Assembly (NCBI RefSeq): GCF_002087335.1
Contig: NZ_MWVJ01000045.1
Span: 1-64,000 of the forward strand
Reading direction: 5' to 3'
DNA: 64,000 nucleotides
DNA from: Pseudophaeobacter leonis
Lineage (GTDB): Bacteria > Pseudomonadota > Alphaproteobacteria > Rhodobacterales > Rhodobacteraceae
In this document: piece by piece, positions 17,878-26,393 of the stretch
Numbering within the stretch: the stretch's first letter is position 1
Layout: each line of letters starts with the position of its first letter
Translations under genes and position numbers: made by a program
The notes under the pieces: model-generated
Database searches by the model: none
What the model saw: only the letters and a program-made list of their open reading frames with translations
Told to the model about the DNA's origin: nothing

Positions 17878-18558
17878 ATGCGCCGCACAGACCGCCTTTT
17901 TGAGATCATTCAGATCCTGCGCGATGGGAAACTCCATCGCGCAAAGGACATTGCTGCCCGGCTGGAGGTTTCCAGCCGCACCATCTACCGCGACATGGAC
18001 ACTCTGGTGGCCTCTGGCGTGCCGGTGGAAGGAGAGCGCGGCGTTGGCTATCTGGTGCGCGAGCAAATCACCCTGCCGCCTCTGACGCTGACCCCCGAAG
18101 AGCTGGAAGCGCTGAACCTGGGCATGGCCATTGTTGCCGAAGCGGCTGATGCCGATCTAAAGGCGGCGGCGCAGTCCCTTGCCGCCAAGGTAGATGCGGT
18201 GCTGCCGGTGGCCACCATCGCTGAGGCCGATGCCTGGAAGTTCGCGGTCTCCCCTTTTGCCGATGCGGCGCGGGGCTTTGCCCATATGCCCCCCTTACGG
18301 TCCGCTATAGAGGCGCGCCAAAAGCTCGCGATGCAGTATCGCCGCCTGGATGGCACGCTGACGGATCGCATCATCCGGCCTTTGCATATGGAGTACTGGG
18401 GCCGTGTCTGGACCCTCACCGCCTGGTGCGAGACGCGCGGCGCCTTTCGCGTCTTTCGGGTTGATCTGATCGAGGCGGTGCGCGCCCTGCCCGAGCTGTT
18501 CACAGATGAGGCAGGAAAAACCCTGGCGGACTACGACCCTTACGCAAACAAGAGCTAA
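17878..18558 (+). CDS. YafY-type transcriptional regulator (HTH plus WYL domain)
   Basis: A 226-aa DNA-binding regulator. The N-terminal winged helix-turn-helix reads RLFEIIQILRDGKLHRAKDI followed by LEVSSRTIYRDMDTLV (about residues 6-45), the wing GYLVR follows, and the C-terminal half has a WYL-like sensor domain (YRRLDGTLTDRIIRPLHMEY, RVWTLTAWCETRGAFRVFRV). The middle LTPEELEALNLG segment is typical of the YafY group. It stands 46 bases after the ABM-like gene and may bind the palindromes upstream of it. The ligand is unknown. Confidence 0.88.
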   Translation: MRRTDRLFEIIQILRDGKLHRAKDIAARLEVSSRTIYRDMDTLVASGVPVEGERGVGYLVREQITLPPLTLTPEELEALNLGMAIVAEAADADLKAAAQSLAAKVDAVLPVATIAEADAWKFAVSPFADAARGFAHMPPLRSAIEARQKLAMQYRRLDGTLTDRIIRPLHMEYWGRVWTLTAWCETRGAFRVFRVDLIEAVRALPELFTDEAGKTLADYDPYANKS

Positions 18559-18631
18559 CGATTGCCTGCCCCTTTAGCGCAGTCCTGCCGGTCGCCAGTG
18601 AATGGCCAGTCAGGCCCTGTTTAGGTTCAGG

Positions 18632-19789
18632 TCAGGCCGGAAAGACGAAACACCGGTTGCGCGGCACGGTCAGCCACATGACGCGGCCGACTTCGGGCAA
18701 AAACACCCGCGGCACGGTCACCTTCAGGATCGAGCCATCATAGTCCATCTGGAACTCCACCAGGCTTTCATGGCCCAGATAGCGCGCCCGCTTGACCACA
18801 GCGCGTGAGGGCACGCCATCTGTGGCCGTCGGCAGTGGTCCTTTTCCGCCCCGGTCAAAATCAATCCGGACATGTTGCGGGCGAAAAACGATCTCGACAT
18901 CAGTGCGGTCCGCGATGCCCGGCGCCAGGAACTGACCGAAGGGGGTCTCGGCCAGCGCGCCATTCACCTGTGACTGCAACACATTGATATCGCTAAAAAA
19001 CGCCACAGCGGCCTTGTCGTGCGGCCGCGTATAGACGTTGTAGGGCGCGCCCTGCTGCACGATCTTCCCATCCCGCATCAGCGCGATCTCGTCAGCCATC
19101 CGCATGGCCTCTTCCGGCTCATGGGTGACCAAAAGCACCGCCGCGTCTTCTTCTTTCAGCAGCGTGAGTGTTTCGTCGCGAATGCCATCCCGCAGGCGGT
19201 TATCAAGACCCGAAAAGGGTTCATCCATCAGCATAATGCGCGGACGCGGCGCCAGGGCACGGGCCAGGGCCACGCGCTGCTGTTCGCCGCCTGACAGCTG
19301 ATGCGGAAACTCGTCGATGAACTGCGTCAGCGAGACCTTTTGCAAAAGCTCCTCTACGCGGATGCGTTTCTCGTCCTTGCTGCCTTTCAGGCCAAAGGCG
19401 ACATTATCCGCCACGCTCAGATGCGGAAACAGGGCAAAATCCTGAAACATCAGCCCGATATGGCGCCGCTCTGGCGGCACACGAAACACCGTGTCGCAGA
19501 TCAGCTGACCGTCGACATAGATCTCACCACTGTCCTGCATCTCGACGCCGGCAATCATCCGCAGCGTGGTGGATTTACCGCAGCCCGAAGGCCCCAGCAG
19601 GCAGGTCACCTGCCCGGCCTGAATCTGCAACGAGACATCATCCACCACGGCACGCCCAACAAAATATCGTTTGATATTGCGGATTTCGAGACGTGGCGGG
19701 GCTATGGCCTCACGCAGGGACGGCGGGGGGGTTCCTATGCTCATTCGGCCTCGCAAGCTTTCCGACTGGACCATCGGCTCCTGCGGCAA
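18632..19789 (-). CDS. ABC transporter ATP-binding protein (FbpC/PotA-like), orphan
   Basis: A 385-aa importer-type ATPase with Walker A GPSGCGKST (about residues 67-75), Q-loop MFQDFALFPHLS, signature LSGGEQQRVALARAL, Walker B IMLMDEPFSGLD and switch His in VTHEPEEAMRMAD. The C-terminal third holds a TOBE-type domain (VEIVFRPQHVRI, LGHESLVEFQM). It most resembles iron(III) or polyamine importers, but no permease or binding-protein gene is nearby. It begins about 30 bases after the arsM stop, so the two are probably one operon. The exact start is uncertain; internal Met codons at 19774 and 19744 are alternatives. Confidence 0.88.
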   Translation of the reverse strand: MPQEPMVQSESLRGRMSIGTPPPSLREAIAPPRLEIRNIKRYFVGRAVVDDVSLQIQAGQVTCLLGPSGCGKSTTLRMIAGVEMQDSGEIYVDGQLICDTVFRVPPERRHIGLMFQDFALFPHLSVADNVAFGLKGSKDEKRIRVEELLQKVSLTQFIDEFPHQLSGGEQQRVALARALAPRPRIMLMDEPFSGLDNRLRDGIRDETLTLLKEEDAAVLLVTHEPEEAMRMADEIALMRDGKIVQQGAPYNVYTRPHDKAAVAFFSDINVLQSQVNGALAETPFGQFLAPGIADRTDVEIVFRPQHVRIDFDRGGKGPLPTATDGVPSRAVVKRARYLGHESLVEFQMDYDGSILKVTVPRVFLPEVGRVMWLTVPRNRCFVFPA

Positions 19790-19819
19790 ATACCAACCCC
19801 ACTGCCGCCGCGCAAGTCC

Positions 19820-20869
19820 TCAGCAGCAGCCCGCCCATGCCCCGTCCTGTTCAAGCCCGTTGAAGGGAGAGTTGCCGCCGCAGCCCGCAAATATGCCGTA
19901 GTGATTAGAGAAATCACCAATGAAGTCGAAATGCGCCGCCAGACGGCTATCCTGCAGCATCATCCAGGTATTGCCACAGACGGCAAAGACCTTGCCGGTC
20001 TCGATCACATGATGATCATCCAGCCGCAGCCCATGTGGCGCATGTGGAATCGTGCCTTTGTAGACCACCGCCTGGCCGTAGTCCTCGCAGGCGGCCTCAA
20101 GCGCTGGCAGCTTGAACAGCCGGTAGGTCGCAGAGAGGAATTTCAGCGGCGCGACCCGGGCTTCAAGTTTCGGGTTCTCAATGGTCAGCGGCCGCGATGT
20201 CACCATACGCGGGTCGTGAAAACCGGCCCCTTTGGCCAGGGTGAGGAAATCATTCCAATACAGAGCGCCAGACAGGCACTCGCCATAGAGCACCTCATCA
20301 CGCGCCATCTCAGCCGGAACCCGGCGATCCGCGTAGACGTCAGAGAAATACATCTCGCCGCCCTCTTTCAGCAGATGATACGCCCCCCGCAACACAGCGG
20401 CCTTATCGGTGGCCAGGTTGATCACGCAGTTGGAGACGATGACATCAAAGGAGCCCGGCTCCAGATCCAGCTCTTCCAGTTTTTCGATGTAGCCATGATG
20501 GAATTCCACGTTCGACACCTCATGCCCAAAGGCCTCGACATGAAACTGCTGATGCCGCCGGGCCACGTCGAGCTGCGCCGGTGTCATGTCGACCCCAACA
20601 ACGCGGCCCTTTGGCCCGACCATCTGCGACAGCGCATAGACATCGCGCCCGGCGCCACAGCCCAGATCCAAAATCCGTGCCCCCTCCAGCGCCTCCGGGG
20701 CAATCAGCCCGCAGCCGTAGTAGCGCATCAAAACCTCGTCATGGATCTGCGACAGCACCGCCTTGACATGATCCGGAATATCGTCTGGCGTGCAGCAGGC
20801 ATTGGTCTGCAAATCCTCGCTGCCCTGAAGCACCTCTCCATAGTAGTTCTGCACGGCTTCATGGGTCAT
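19820..20869 (-). CDS. arsM: Arsenite S-adenosylmethionine methyltransferase (ArsM-like)
   Basis: A 349-aa SAM methyltransferase. The N-terminus has YYGEVLQGSEDLQTNACC, then the SAM motif ILDLGCGAGRDVYALSQ and VVGVDMTPAQL. Cysteines corresponding to the arsenite-binding set of known ArsM enzymes are present: NACC, YYGCG, SNCVINL and GECLSGAL. A cysteine-rich C-terminus (AGCGG, AGCC) is seen in many marine ArsM proteins. I start at the ATG giving MTHEAVQNY because GGAGAG lies upstream; a longer frame begins with low-complexity residues. The enzyme would methylate As(III) to less thiophilic or volatile forms, or feed arsenosugar synthesis. No arsR, arsC or radical-SAM arsS is adjacent. Confidence 0.82.
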   Translation of the reverse strand: MTHEAVQNYYGEVLQGSEDLQTNACCTPDDIPDHVKAVLSQIHDEVLMRYYGCGLIAPEALEGARILDLGCGAGRDVYALSQMVGPKGRVVGVDMTPAQLDVARRHQQFHVEAFGHEVSNVEFHHGYIEKLEELDLEPGSFDVIVSNCVINLATDKAAVLRGAYHLLKEGGEMYFSDVYADRRVPAEMARDEVLYGECLSGALYWNDFLTLAKGAGFHDPRMVTSRPLTIENPKLEARVAPLKFLSATYRLFKLPALEAACEDYGQAVVYKGTIPHAPHGLRLDDHHVIETGKVFAVCGNTWMMLQDSRLAAHFDFIGDFSNHYGIFAGCGGNSPFNGLEQDGAWAGCC

Positions 20870-20956
20870 AGGGCGGCTCTCCAAAGGGGTGGGACTGGGA
20901 CAACTGGATCGGTTTCGCGGCTCGGCGCAGGCGCCTGCAGGCAGGCCACTACAGAT

Positions 20957-20986
20957 CGGGGTAGCCCGCAAGATGGGGCTACCCCG
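20957..20986. promoter_or_regulatory. Perfect 11-bp inverted repeat upstream of arsM
   Basis: CGGGGTAGCCC and GGGCTACCCCG are separated by eight bases and lie 88 bases before the arsM start and about 130 after the alkD-like stop. There is no T-run, so it looks more like an operator or a processing hairpin than a terminator. Confidence 0.5.
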
Positions 20987-21114
20987 TCAGGCCCAGCGCT
21001 ACAAGGCGGCACAAGCGCTGCTAACGAAGCCGTGAAGAAATGTGCGCGCGCCTTGTGGTGCAGCACTCTGTTTTGCCGCAATTCAGCGGCCCTGCCCGGA
21101 CGGCGAAATCTCAG

Positions 21115-22233
21115 TCAGGCCAGCAGCTCAAAACTGTTCTGCGCATGCACCTTCCCATTGACCAGGATCTGCAGCTGATGCGTTCCGGGGTGCAATTTGA
21201 AGGTCGTGGCGTCACCTTTCAGCATATGACGCTTGTCAATTTTCAACTTTCCGCCCTTAATTTGAGATTTCTTCATCTTGAAAACCTTTTGTGAACTTTT
21301 GCCCGCAGGCCGATGAAAGATAATAATATAGTCGACAATTACAGGCAGGTCATTCGTGCAAGTTACCTCAACTCCAAACTCAAGAGACTCTCCAATTCGG
21401 ACATTCCCAGCCTTTAGCGTTAGTTTTACTGCGACCTCGGCATCCGGGTCAAATCCAAGCAAACGCAGGGCTCTGCCATGGCCCGCTTTAACCAGCCCCC
21501 GGCAGGCATGCGTGGTCAGCCAGGTCAGCTCATCACGCTGTTGGGCGCCCAACGCCTGCCAGCGCTCAAGGCGATCCAGAACCAGATCCGGGTCTTTCTT
21601 GGCAATGTCATTCAGGTGATTGGCAACCGAGCGTGTCACGTAGCGCGTTGGATCGCTGTGCAGATGATCAAGCAACGGCAGTGGGTCTGTCAGCGCCAGG
21701 CTAACGCCCTGCCCCCAGGGCAAACGCGGCCGCGTGCCCTCGCTCACCAGGCGGCGCACATGGTAGCTTGGGTGGCGCATCCAGTCCTGCATGCGCGTTA
21801 GCGTCACGGCCTGATGCTGGTTCAGAAAGGGCCGGATCGCCCATTCCATCGAAAAGCGCTGTGTCAGTTCGGCCAGCAGATCAAGCGCCAGCTCGGGGTG
21901 CCGTTCCAGCCCGCGCGCCACCACAAATTCACCCAGGGGGGCAAAGATGAAATCGCCAAAATCGTCATCGCTTTTTGCAGGATCCAGCGGCGGCGGCAGC
22001 GCCTTTAGCAGGATCGGCGCCACCTCGGGCAAGGGGCCCTGCAGGTGCTGTCCCAGCACCTCGGCGATCCAGTTGATGCGGGCCTTCAGCTCCAGCGGCA
22101 ACAGCCCAGCCATTACGTCTGCTTCAAAACGGCCGGCCTGAAAATCGGGCGCGGCACTGGCAAAAAGACCCGCCAGATAGCGGGTCTTCTCAAGATTGAA
22201 CAATTGGTCTTTCAGGGAATAGCCGCTGGCCAT
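21115..22233 (-). CDS. AlkD-like DNA alkylation repair (HEAT-repeat) protein
   Basis: A 372-aa protein related to the AlkC/AlkD family of HEAT-like DNA glycosylases. The central part (PLGEFVVARGLERHPELALD, FSMEWAIRPFL, MQDWMRHPSYHVRRLVSEG, RPRLPWG, RYVTRSVANHLNDIAKKDP) is typical. The last 100 residues form a separate domain rich in basic residues and beta-like strands (VEVTCTNDLPVIVDYIIIFH) that probably binds nucleic acid. The start is the ATG giving MASGYSLKDQL; the frame extends upstream but without family character. It follows the SDR gene on the same strand. It likely removes alkylated purines. Confidence 0.85.
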   Translation of the reverse strand: MASGYSLKDQLFNLEKTRYLAGLFASAAPDFQAGRFEADVMAGLLPLELKARINWIAEVLGQHLQGPLPEVAPILLKALPPPLDPAKSDDDFGDFIFAPLGEFVVARGLERHPELALDLLAELTQRFSMEWAIRPFLNQHQAVTLTRMQDWMRHPSYHVRRLVSEGTRPRLPWGQGVSLALTDPLPLLDHLHSDPTRYVTRSVANHLNDIAKKDPDLVLDRLERWQALGAQQRDELTWLTTHACRGLVKAGHGRALRLLGFDPDAEVAVKLTLKAGNVRIGESLEFGVEVTCTNDLPVIVDYIIIFHRPAGKSSQKVFKMKKSQIKGGKLKIDKRHMLKGDATTFKLHPGTHQLQILVNGKVHAQNSFELLA

Positions 22234-22324
22234 AGGCGCGCTCCGAATAACGAGAGTGTTTTGATAAAATGCCCGTTCGCCCCGCAGCAAGCATGTAGCA
22301 AGACAGTAGCAAACCTGCGGCTGG

Positions 22325-23104
22325 CTAGAGCGTCATATTGGGGGCCCCACCATCCAAAAGAATGTTTTGGCCCACAATAAACCCTGCGTGCTGCGAACAA
22401 AGGAAGGCACAGGCAGCGCCAAATTCACTCCGGGTGCCATAGCGTTTGGCGGGAATGGTTGCGGCACGTTGGGCCTGCGCCTCTTCCATGCTGATCCCCT
22501 GTTGGCTGCTGACGCCACTGTCGAGCGACACGGCCCGGTCGGTGGCATGAATGCCGGGCAACAGGTTGTTGATGGTGACACCACTGCCTGCAACCTGCCG
22601 CGAGGTGCCTGCCACATACCCGGTAAGACCGGCGCGCGCCGAATTGGACAGGCCCAGAACAGCAATAGGCGCCTTCACGGATTGCGAGGTAATATTGACC
22701 ACGCGGCCCCAGCCACGCGCCATCATCCCCGGCAGCAAGGCCTTCATCAGGGCAATCGGAGCCAGCATATTGGCGCTGGACGCCTTGATGAAATCGTCAC
22801 GCTCCCAGTCGGACCACATGCCCGGAGGCGGCCCGCCCGCGTTGTTGACCAGAATATCCACGCCCTGCGCCGCTGCGAGCAGTTTTTCCTGGCCCTCAAC
22901 CGTGGTCACATCCGCCACAACCGTCTCGACCTCTACGCCATAGGTTTCGCGAATCTTCTGAGCCACCTCCAACAGCGCCGCTTCGCCGCGCGCATTCATC
23001 ACCAGATTCACACCGGCTTCGGCCAGAGCCTCGGCGCAGCCGAGACCCAAACCTTTGCTGCTGGCACATACCAAAGCGCGTTTCCCTGCGATCCCTAGAT
23101 CCAT
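22325..23104 (-). CDS. SDR-family oxidoreductase lacking the usual catalytic pair
   Basis: A 259-aa Rossmann-fold protein of the 3-oxoacyl-ACP reductase-like SDR group. The nucleotide motif is ASSKGLGLG near residue 14, and the structural NNAGG and the LLDGG C-terminal motif are present. The usual YxxxK is replaced: the aligned segment is LSNSARAGL, with Ser and Arg in the Tyr and Lys places. A known SDR-like subgroup has this change, so it may be non-classical rather than dead. Substrate unknown. It is 91 bases upstream of the AlkD-like gene on the same strand. Confidence 0.82.
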   Translation of the reverse strand: MDLGIAGKRALVCASSKGLGLGCAEALAEAGVNLVMNARGEAALLEVAQKIRETYGVEVETVVADVTTVEGQEKLLAAAQGVDILVNNAGGPPPGMWSDWERDDFIKASSANMLAPIALMKALLPGMMARGWGRVVNITSQSVKAPIAVLGLSNSARAGLTGYVAGTSRQVAGSGVTINNLLPGIHATDRAVSLDSGVSSQQGISMEEAQAQRAATIPAKRYGTRSEFGAACAFLCSQHAGFIVGQNILLDGGAPNMTL

Positions 23105-23446
23105 CCATCTTCTCCTCTGCGTCTTTTATGCGTTTGCCCAAGAGTGCACTGCGCCTGCCGCAATGGCCAGCCCCGAACACAATGGCCAGCCCCGAAAACC
23201 CAATCGCTGCCCGCAATGCCGCACACGGGTCCCGGTCCGGCCCCAGTCCGTGGTTCTGGCCCGTGACCCCGGCCCCGGAGCCCCTGACGACCAGCCTGCA
23301 GAGGCCGCTTTTTCAGCGGGGCCGCTGGGGCAAATTTACACTTTGTCAGGATTTCTGCTCGTAATTGTCGGTATCGTGCCATAATTCCTCTGTAACATCT
23401 GTCTCAGGGGATTTTGCAAACCCAGCATCCCGTCCGTGCCAAACCA
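23105..23446. repeat. Intergenic region with a 19-bp tandem duplication
   Basis: CAATGGCCAGCCCCGAACA (23161-23179) is followed directly by a near-identical copy (23180-23198). The region separates the minus-strand SDR from the plus-strand Hint gene. No gene or clear promoter was recognised. Confidence 0.55.
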
Positions 23447-24480
23447 ATGATCAGCCTTGGGGGCTCTTTAGTGATAGCAACAGATCGCGCCATTCAATCC
23501 ATCCCCGCCTACCCGGCGGAACAGTTTCAGGTCGAGATTGGCGCCAACATGGGCGACACTCTTGGTGTGCTGGATGAGCTGATGCTGGATGACATCTACC
23601 AGCTATCGCCCCCGGCACAGCCACAACGGCTCGCCCTGGCCAGCCGCTCGGATGGCAGTTTTTATGTCGCAGAGAACACCGATCTGGGCACGATAGGCGC
23701 CCAACTGCATCTCGACTGCTGCCTCACCCTGATGCCGCAGTCCGGTGACAATATCGAAGCTCTCGTCATGGTCGAGGTCGACAACGCCGGTCTGATCGCC
23801 GCGATTTACCTGTTGCCGATGGCACCGCTCAGCATCCAGCAAAGCTATACGCTGGTGCGTGCAGAGCAGCAGCCCGCCCGGCGCAAGCTGGCGCAGATGG
23901 CCTGTGTGTCCTTTACCCGCGGCACCCGGATCACCATGGCCACAGGGGCGCAAAAACCCATCGAAGACCTGCGCCCGGGAGACCGGATTTTGACCCGTGA
24001 TGAAGGCGTGCAACAGCTGCGCTGGATCGGAGAAAGCACCTCGCGGGCGGTGGGACGCATGGCGCCTGTATTGATCCGCGCGGGGGCGTTGAACAATGCC
24101 GCCGACCTGCTGGTCAGCCCTGATCATCGCCTGCTGGTCTACAACGCCATGACGAGCTGGGCACCGGCTGCCCCGAGCTGCTGGTGCGAGCGCGGGATCT
24201 GGTCAACGGTGACACAGTCGTGGTGCAGGACGGCGGCTTTGTCGACTATTTTCAGCTGCTGTTTGACCGCCACCATATCGTCTACGCCGAAGGCATTGCC
24301 GCAGAATCGCTGTTTCTTGACGCCCTGACCCAACCTGCCCTGCCGGATGAGCTGCTCAGCCGTCTGGGGTCCAGCCACACCGCAGGGCAGCGCCGCGACA
24401 GCCATGGGCTGGAGGTGCAAAAAGCGCTGCTGAATCATCCGGATGCGGTAGCAATTCTGCGACGGTCTTCGCTCAGATAG
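23447..24480 (+). CDS. Hint-domain (Hedgehog/intein-type) protein, interrupted by a one-base deletion
   Basis: About 345 aa after repair. An N-terminal region of roughly 165 residues of unknown fold precedes a Hint domain: the opening cysteine in MACVSFTRGTRI, then PIEDLRPGDRILTRD, LRWIGEST and the SPDHRLLV histidine motif, ending with FDRHHIVYAEGIAAESL. The frame breaks at about 24145; one extra C in AACGCC gives YNRHDELGTGCPELLVRARD and continues to the stop. Unlike the copy at 6508-7188, the catalytic Cys and His are present, so self-processing is possible. Such proteins are frequent in roseobacters and their role is mostly unknown. Confidence 0.82.
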
Positions 24481-24613
24481 GGCAATCAGCGCAACACGGC
24501 CCCAGCCGCCGCAGCCCCCCCCCGCAGCCACGGCGGGCTTGCGCAATGTGACTTTCTCCCGTGCAGGGGGGCTTTATCTTGCCTCACCCGGCAATCCAAC
24601 CTATACGCGCGCC

Positions 24614-26221
24614 ATGTTGGATACCGCATCAAACCGCCCAGACCTGCCGCCCGAGATCGCGCGGCGCCGCACCTTTGCGATCATTTCGCATCCGGATGCG
24701 GGCAAAACCACGCTGACTGAAAAGTTCCTGCTCTATGGTGGTGCGATTCAGATGGCGGGACAAGTGCGCGCCAAAGGCGAAGCCCGGCGCACAAGGTCTG
24801 ACTTTATGCAGATGGAAAAGGATCGCGGCATTTCCGTCTCGGCCTCGGCCATGTCGTTTGATTTTGACGGTTTCCGCTTCAATCTGGTGGATACCCCCGG
24901 TCACTCGGATTTTTCCGAAGACACCTATCGCACCCTGACCGCAGTCGATGCGGCCGTCATGGTGATTGATGGCGCCAAAGGGGTGGAGAGCCAGACGCAG
25001 AAGCTGTTTGAAGTCTGCCGCCTGCGGGATCTGCCGATCCTGACCTTCTGTAACAAGATGGACCGCGAAAGCCGCGACACCTTTGAGATCATTGACGAGA
25101 TCCAGGAAAACCTGGCCATCGACGTGACGCCAGCCTCCTGGCCCATTGGGGTGGGGCGCGATTTTGTCGGCTGCTATGACATGCTGCGCGACCGGCTGGA
25201 ACTGATGGACCGGGCTGATCGTAACAAGGTGGCCGAAAGCATCGCCATCGAGGGGCTGGATGACCCCAAACTGGCCGAACATGTGCCCGCGCATCTGCTG
25301 GATAAGCTGCTCGAAGAGGTCGAGATGGCGCGCGAATTGTTACCAAAGCTGGACCCGCAGGCGGTACTCGAAGGCCATATGACCCCGATCTGGTTTGGCT
25401 CGGCCATCAACTCCTTTGGCGTCAAAGAGCTGATGGACGGTATTGGTAAATACGGCCCCGAACCACAGGTGCAAAAGGCGCAGCCGCGCAACATTGCGCC
25501 CGAAGAGAAAAAAGTCGCGGGCTTTGTCTTTAAGGTGCAGGCCAATATGGACCCCAAGCACCGCGACAGGGTGGCCTTTGTGCGTATGGCAAGCGGGCAT
25601 TTCAAACGCGGCATGAAGCTCACCCATGTGCGCACCAAAAAGCCCATGGCGATTTCCAACCCGGTGCTGTTTCTGGCCTCGGATCGCGAATTGGCCGAAG
25701 AGGCCTGGGCCGGCGATATCATCGGCATTCCCAACCATGGCCAGCTGCGCATTGGCGATACCCTGACCGAAGGCGAAGCGCTGCGCGTGGCGGGCATCCC
25801 GTCCTTTGCACCGGAGTTGTTGCAGGGCGTGCGGGCGGGCGACCCCCTAAAGGCCAAGCACCTGGAAAAGGCGCTGATGCAATTTGCCGAAGAAGGGGCC
25901 GCCAAGGTGTTCAAACCCTCGATCGGCTCTGGCTTTATTGTTGGTGTTGTGGGGGCTTTGCAGTTTGAAGTGCTGGCCAGCCGGATCGAGCTGGAATACG
26001 GCCTGCCGGTGCGCTTTGACACTTCGCAGTTCACCTCGGCCCGTTGGGTCAGTGGCGACAAGCAGGCGCTGGAAAAGTTTGTGAACACCAACAAACAGCA
26101 CATCGCCTATGACCACGATGGCGACATCGTTTATCTGACCCGGCTGCAGTGGGATATCGACCGTGTCGAGCGGGACTATCCTGATCTAAAACTGACAGCG
26201 ACCAAGGAAATGATGGTCTAA
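24614..26221 (+). CDS. prfC: Peptide chain release factor 3
   Basis: Ribosomal GTPase that recycles RF1 and RF2 after termination. The start is the ATG giving MLDTASNRPDLPPEI; the frame runs further upstream without family similarity. The 535-aa protein has G1 SHPDAGKTTLTE, the effector loop RGISVSASAM, G3 DTPGHSDFSEDTYR, G4 CNKMDRE, and the RF3-specific VEYGLPVRFD-like segment LEYGLPVRFDTSQFTSARW near the C-terminus. Length is normal for RF3 and distinguishes it from EF-G. It is followed by a tandem repeat and a GC-rich hairpin. Confidence 0.97.
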   Translation: MLDTASNRPDLPPEIARRRTFAIISHPDAGKTTLTEKFLLYGGAIQMAGQVRAKGEARRTRSDFMQMEKDRGISVSASAMSFDFDGFRFNLVDTPGHSDFSEDTYRTLTAVDAAVMVIDGAKGVESQTQKLFEVCRLRDLPILTFCNKMDRESRDTFEIIDEIQENLAIDVTPASWPIGVGRDFVGCYDMLRDRLELMDRADRNKVAESIAIEGLDDPKLAEHVPAHLLDKLLEEVEMARELLPKLDPQAVLEGHMTPIWFGSAINSFGVKELMDGIGKYGPEPQVQKAQPRNIAPEEKKVAGFVFKVQANMDPKHRDRVAFVRMASGHFKRGMKLTHVRTKKPMAISNPVLFLASDRELAEEAWAGDIIGIPNHGQLRIGDTLTEGEALRVAGIPSFAPELLQGVRAGDPLKAKHLEKALMQFAEEGAAKVFKPSIGSGFIVGVVGALQFEVLASRIELEYGLPVRFDTSQFTSARWVSGDKQALEKFVNTNKQHIAYDHDGDIVYLTRLQWDIDRVERDYPDLKLTATKEMMV

Positions 26222-26237
26222 GCCGCAATGGCGCCGA

Positions 26238-26293
26238 AACTAGACCTCCTGTTACTGACCTCCTGTCACTGACCTGCTGGCACTGACCTCCTG
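26238..26293. repeat. Four tandem copies of a 14-bp unit
   Basis: The unit approximates TTACTGACCTCCTG and occurs four times head to tail after the prfC stop, the first copy being the most divergent (AACTAGACCTCCTG). No function is evident. Confidence 0.75.
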
Positions 26294-26296
26294 ACA

Positions 26297-26320
26297 GGCG
26301 CGCCGTTCAGTCGGCGCGCC
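26297..26320. terminator. Strong GC-rich hairpin after prfC
   Basis: GGCGCGCCG and CGGCGCGCC form a perfect 9-bp stem with a TTCAGT loop. There is no T-run after it, so it may stop or stabilise the prfC transcript rather than act as a classic terminator. Confidence 0.45.
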
Positions 26321-26393
26321 GCCTCTGGACTATATCGCAGAGGCCGGCGCATTATCCTGCCAGACCCAGAAACCAGCACAGGCGGAGCAGACC

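Noticed and set aside
19301-21178. A 625-codon plus-strand open frame opposite arsM and the ABC ATPase
   Set aside because: It is the antisense of two clearly conserved minus-strand genes and has no recognisable family; long antisense frames are common in GC-rich DNA.
23055-23384. A 109-codon frame between the SDR and the second Hint gene
   Set aside because: It starts inside the SDR on the opposite strand, covers the 19-bp duplication, and its product is Pro/Arg-rich without family signs.
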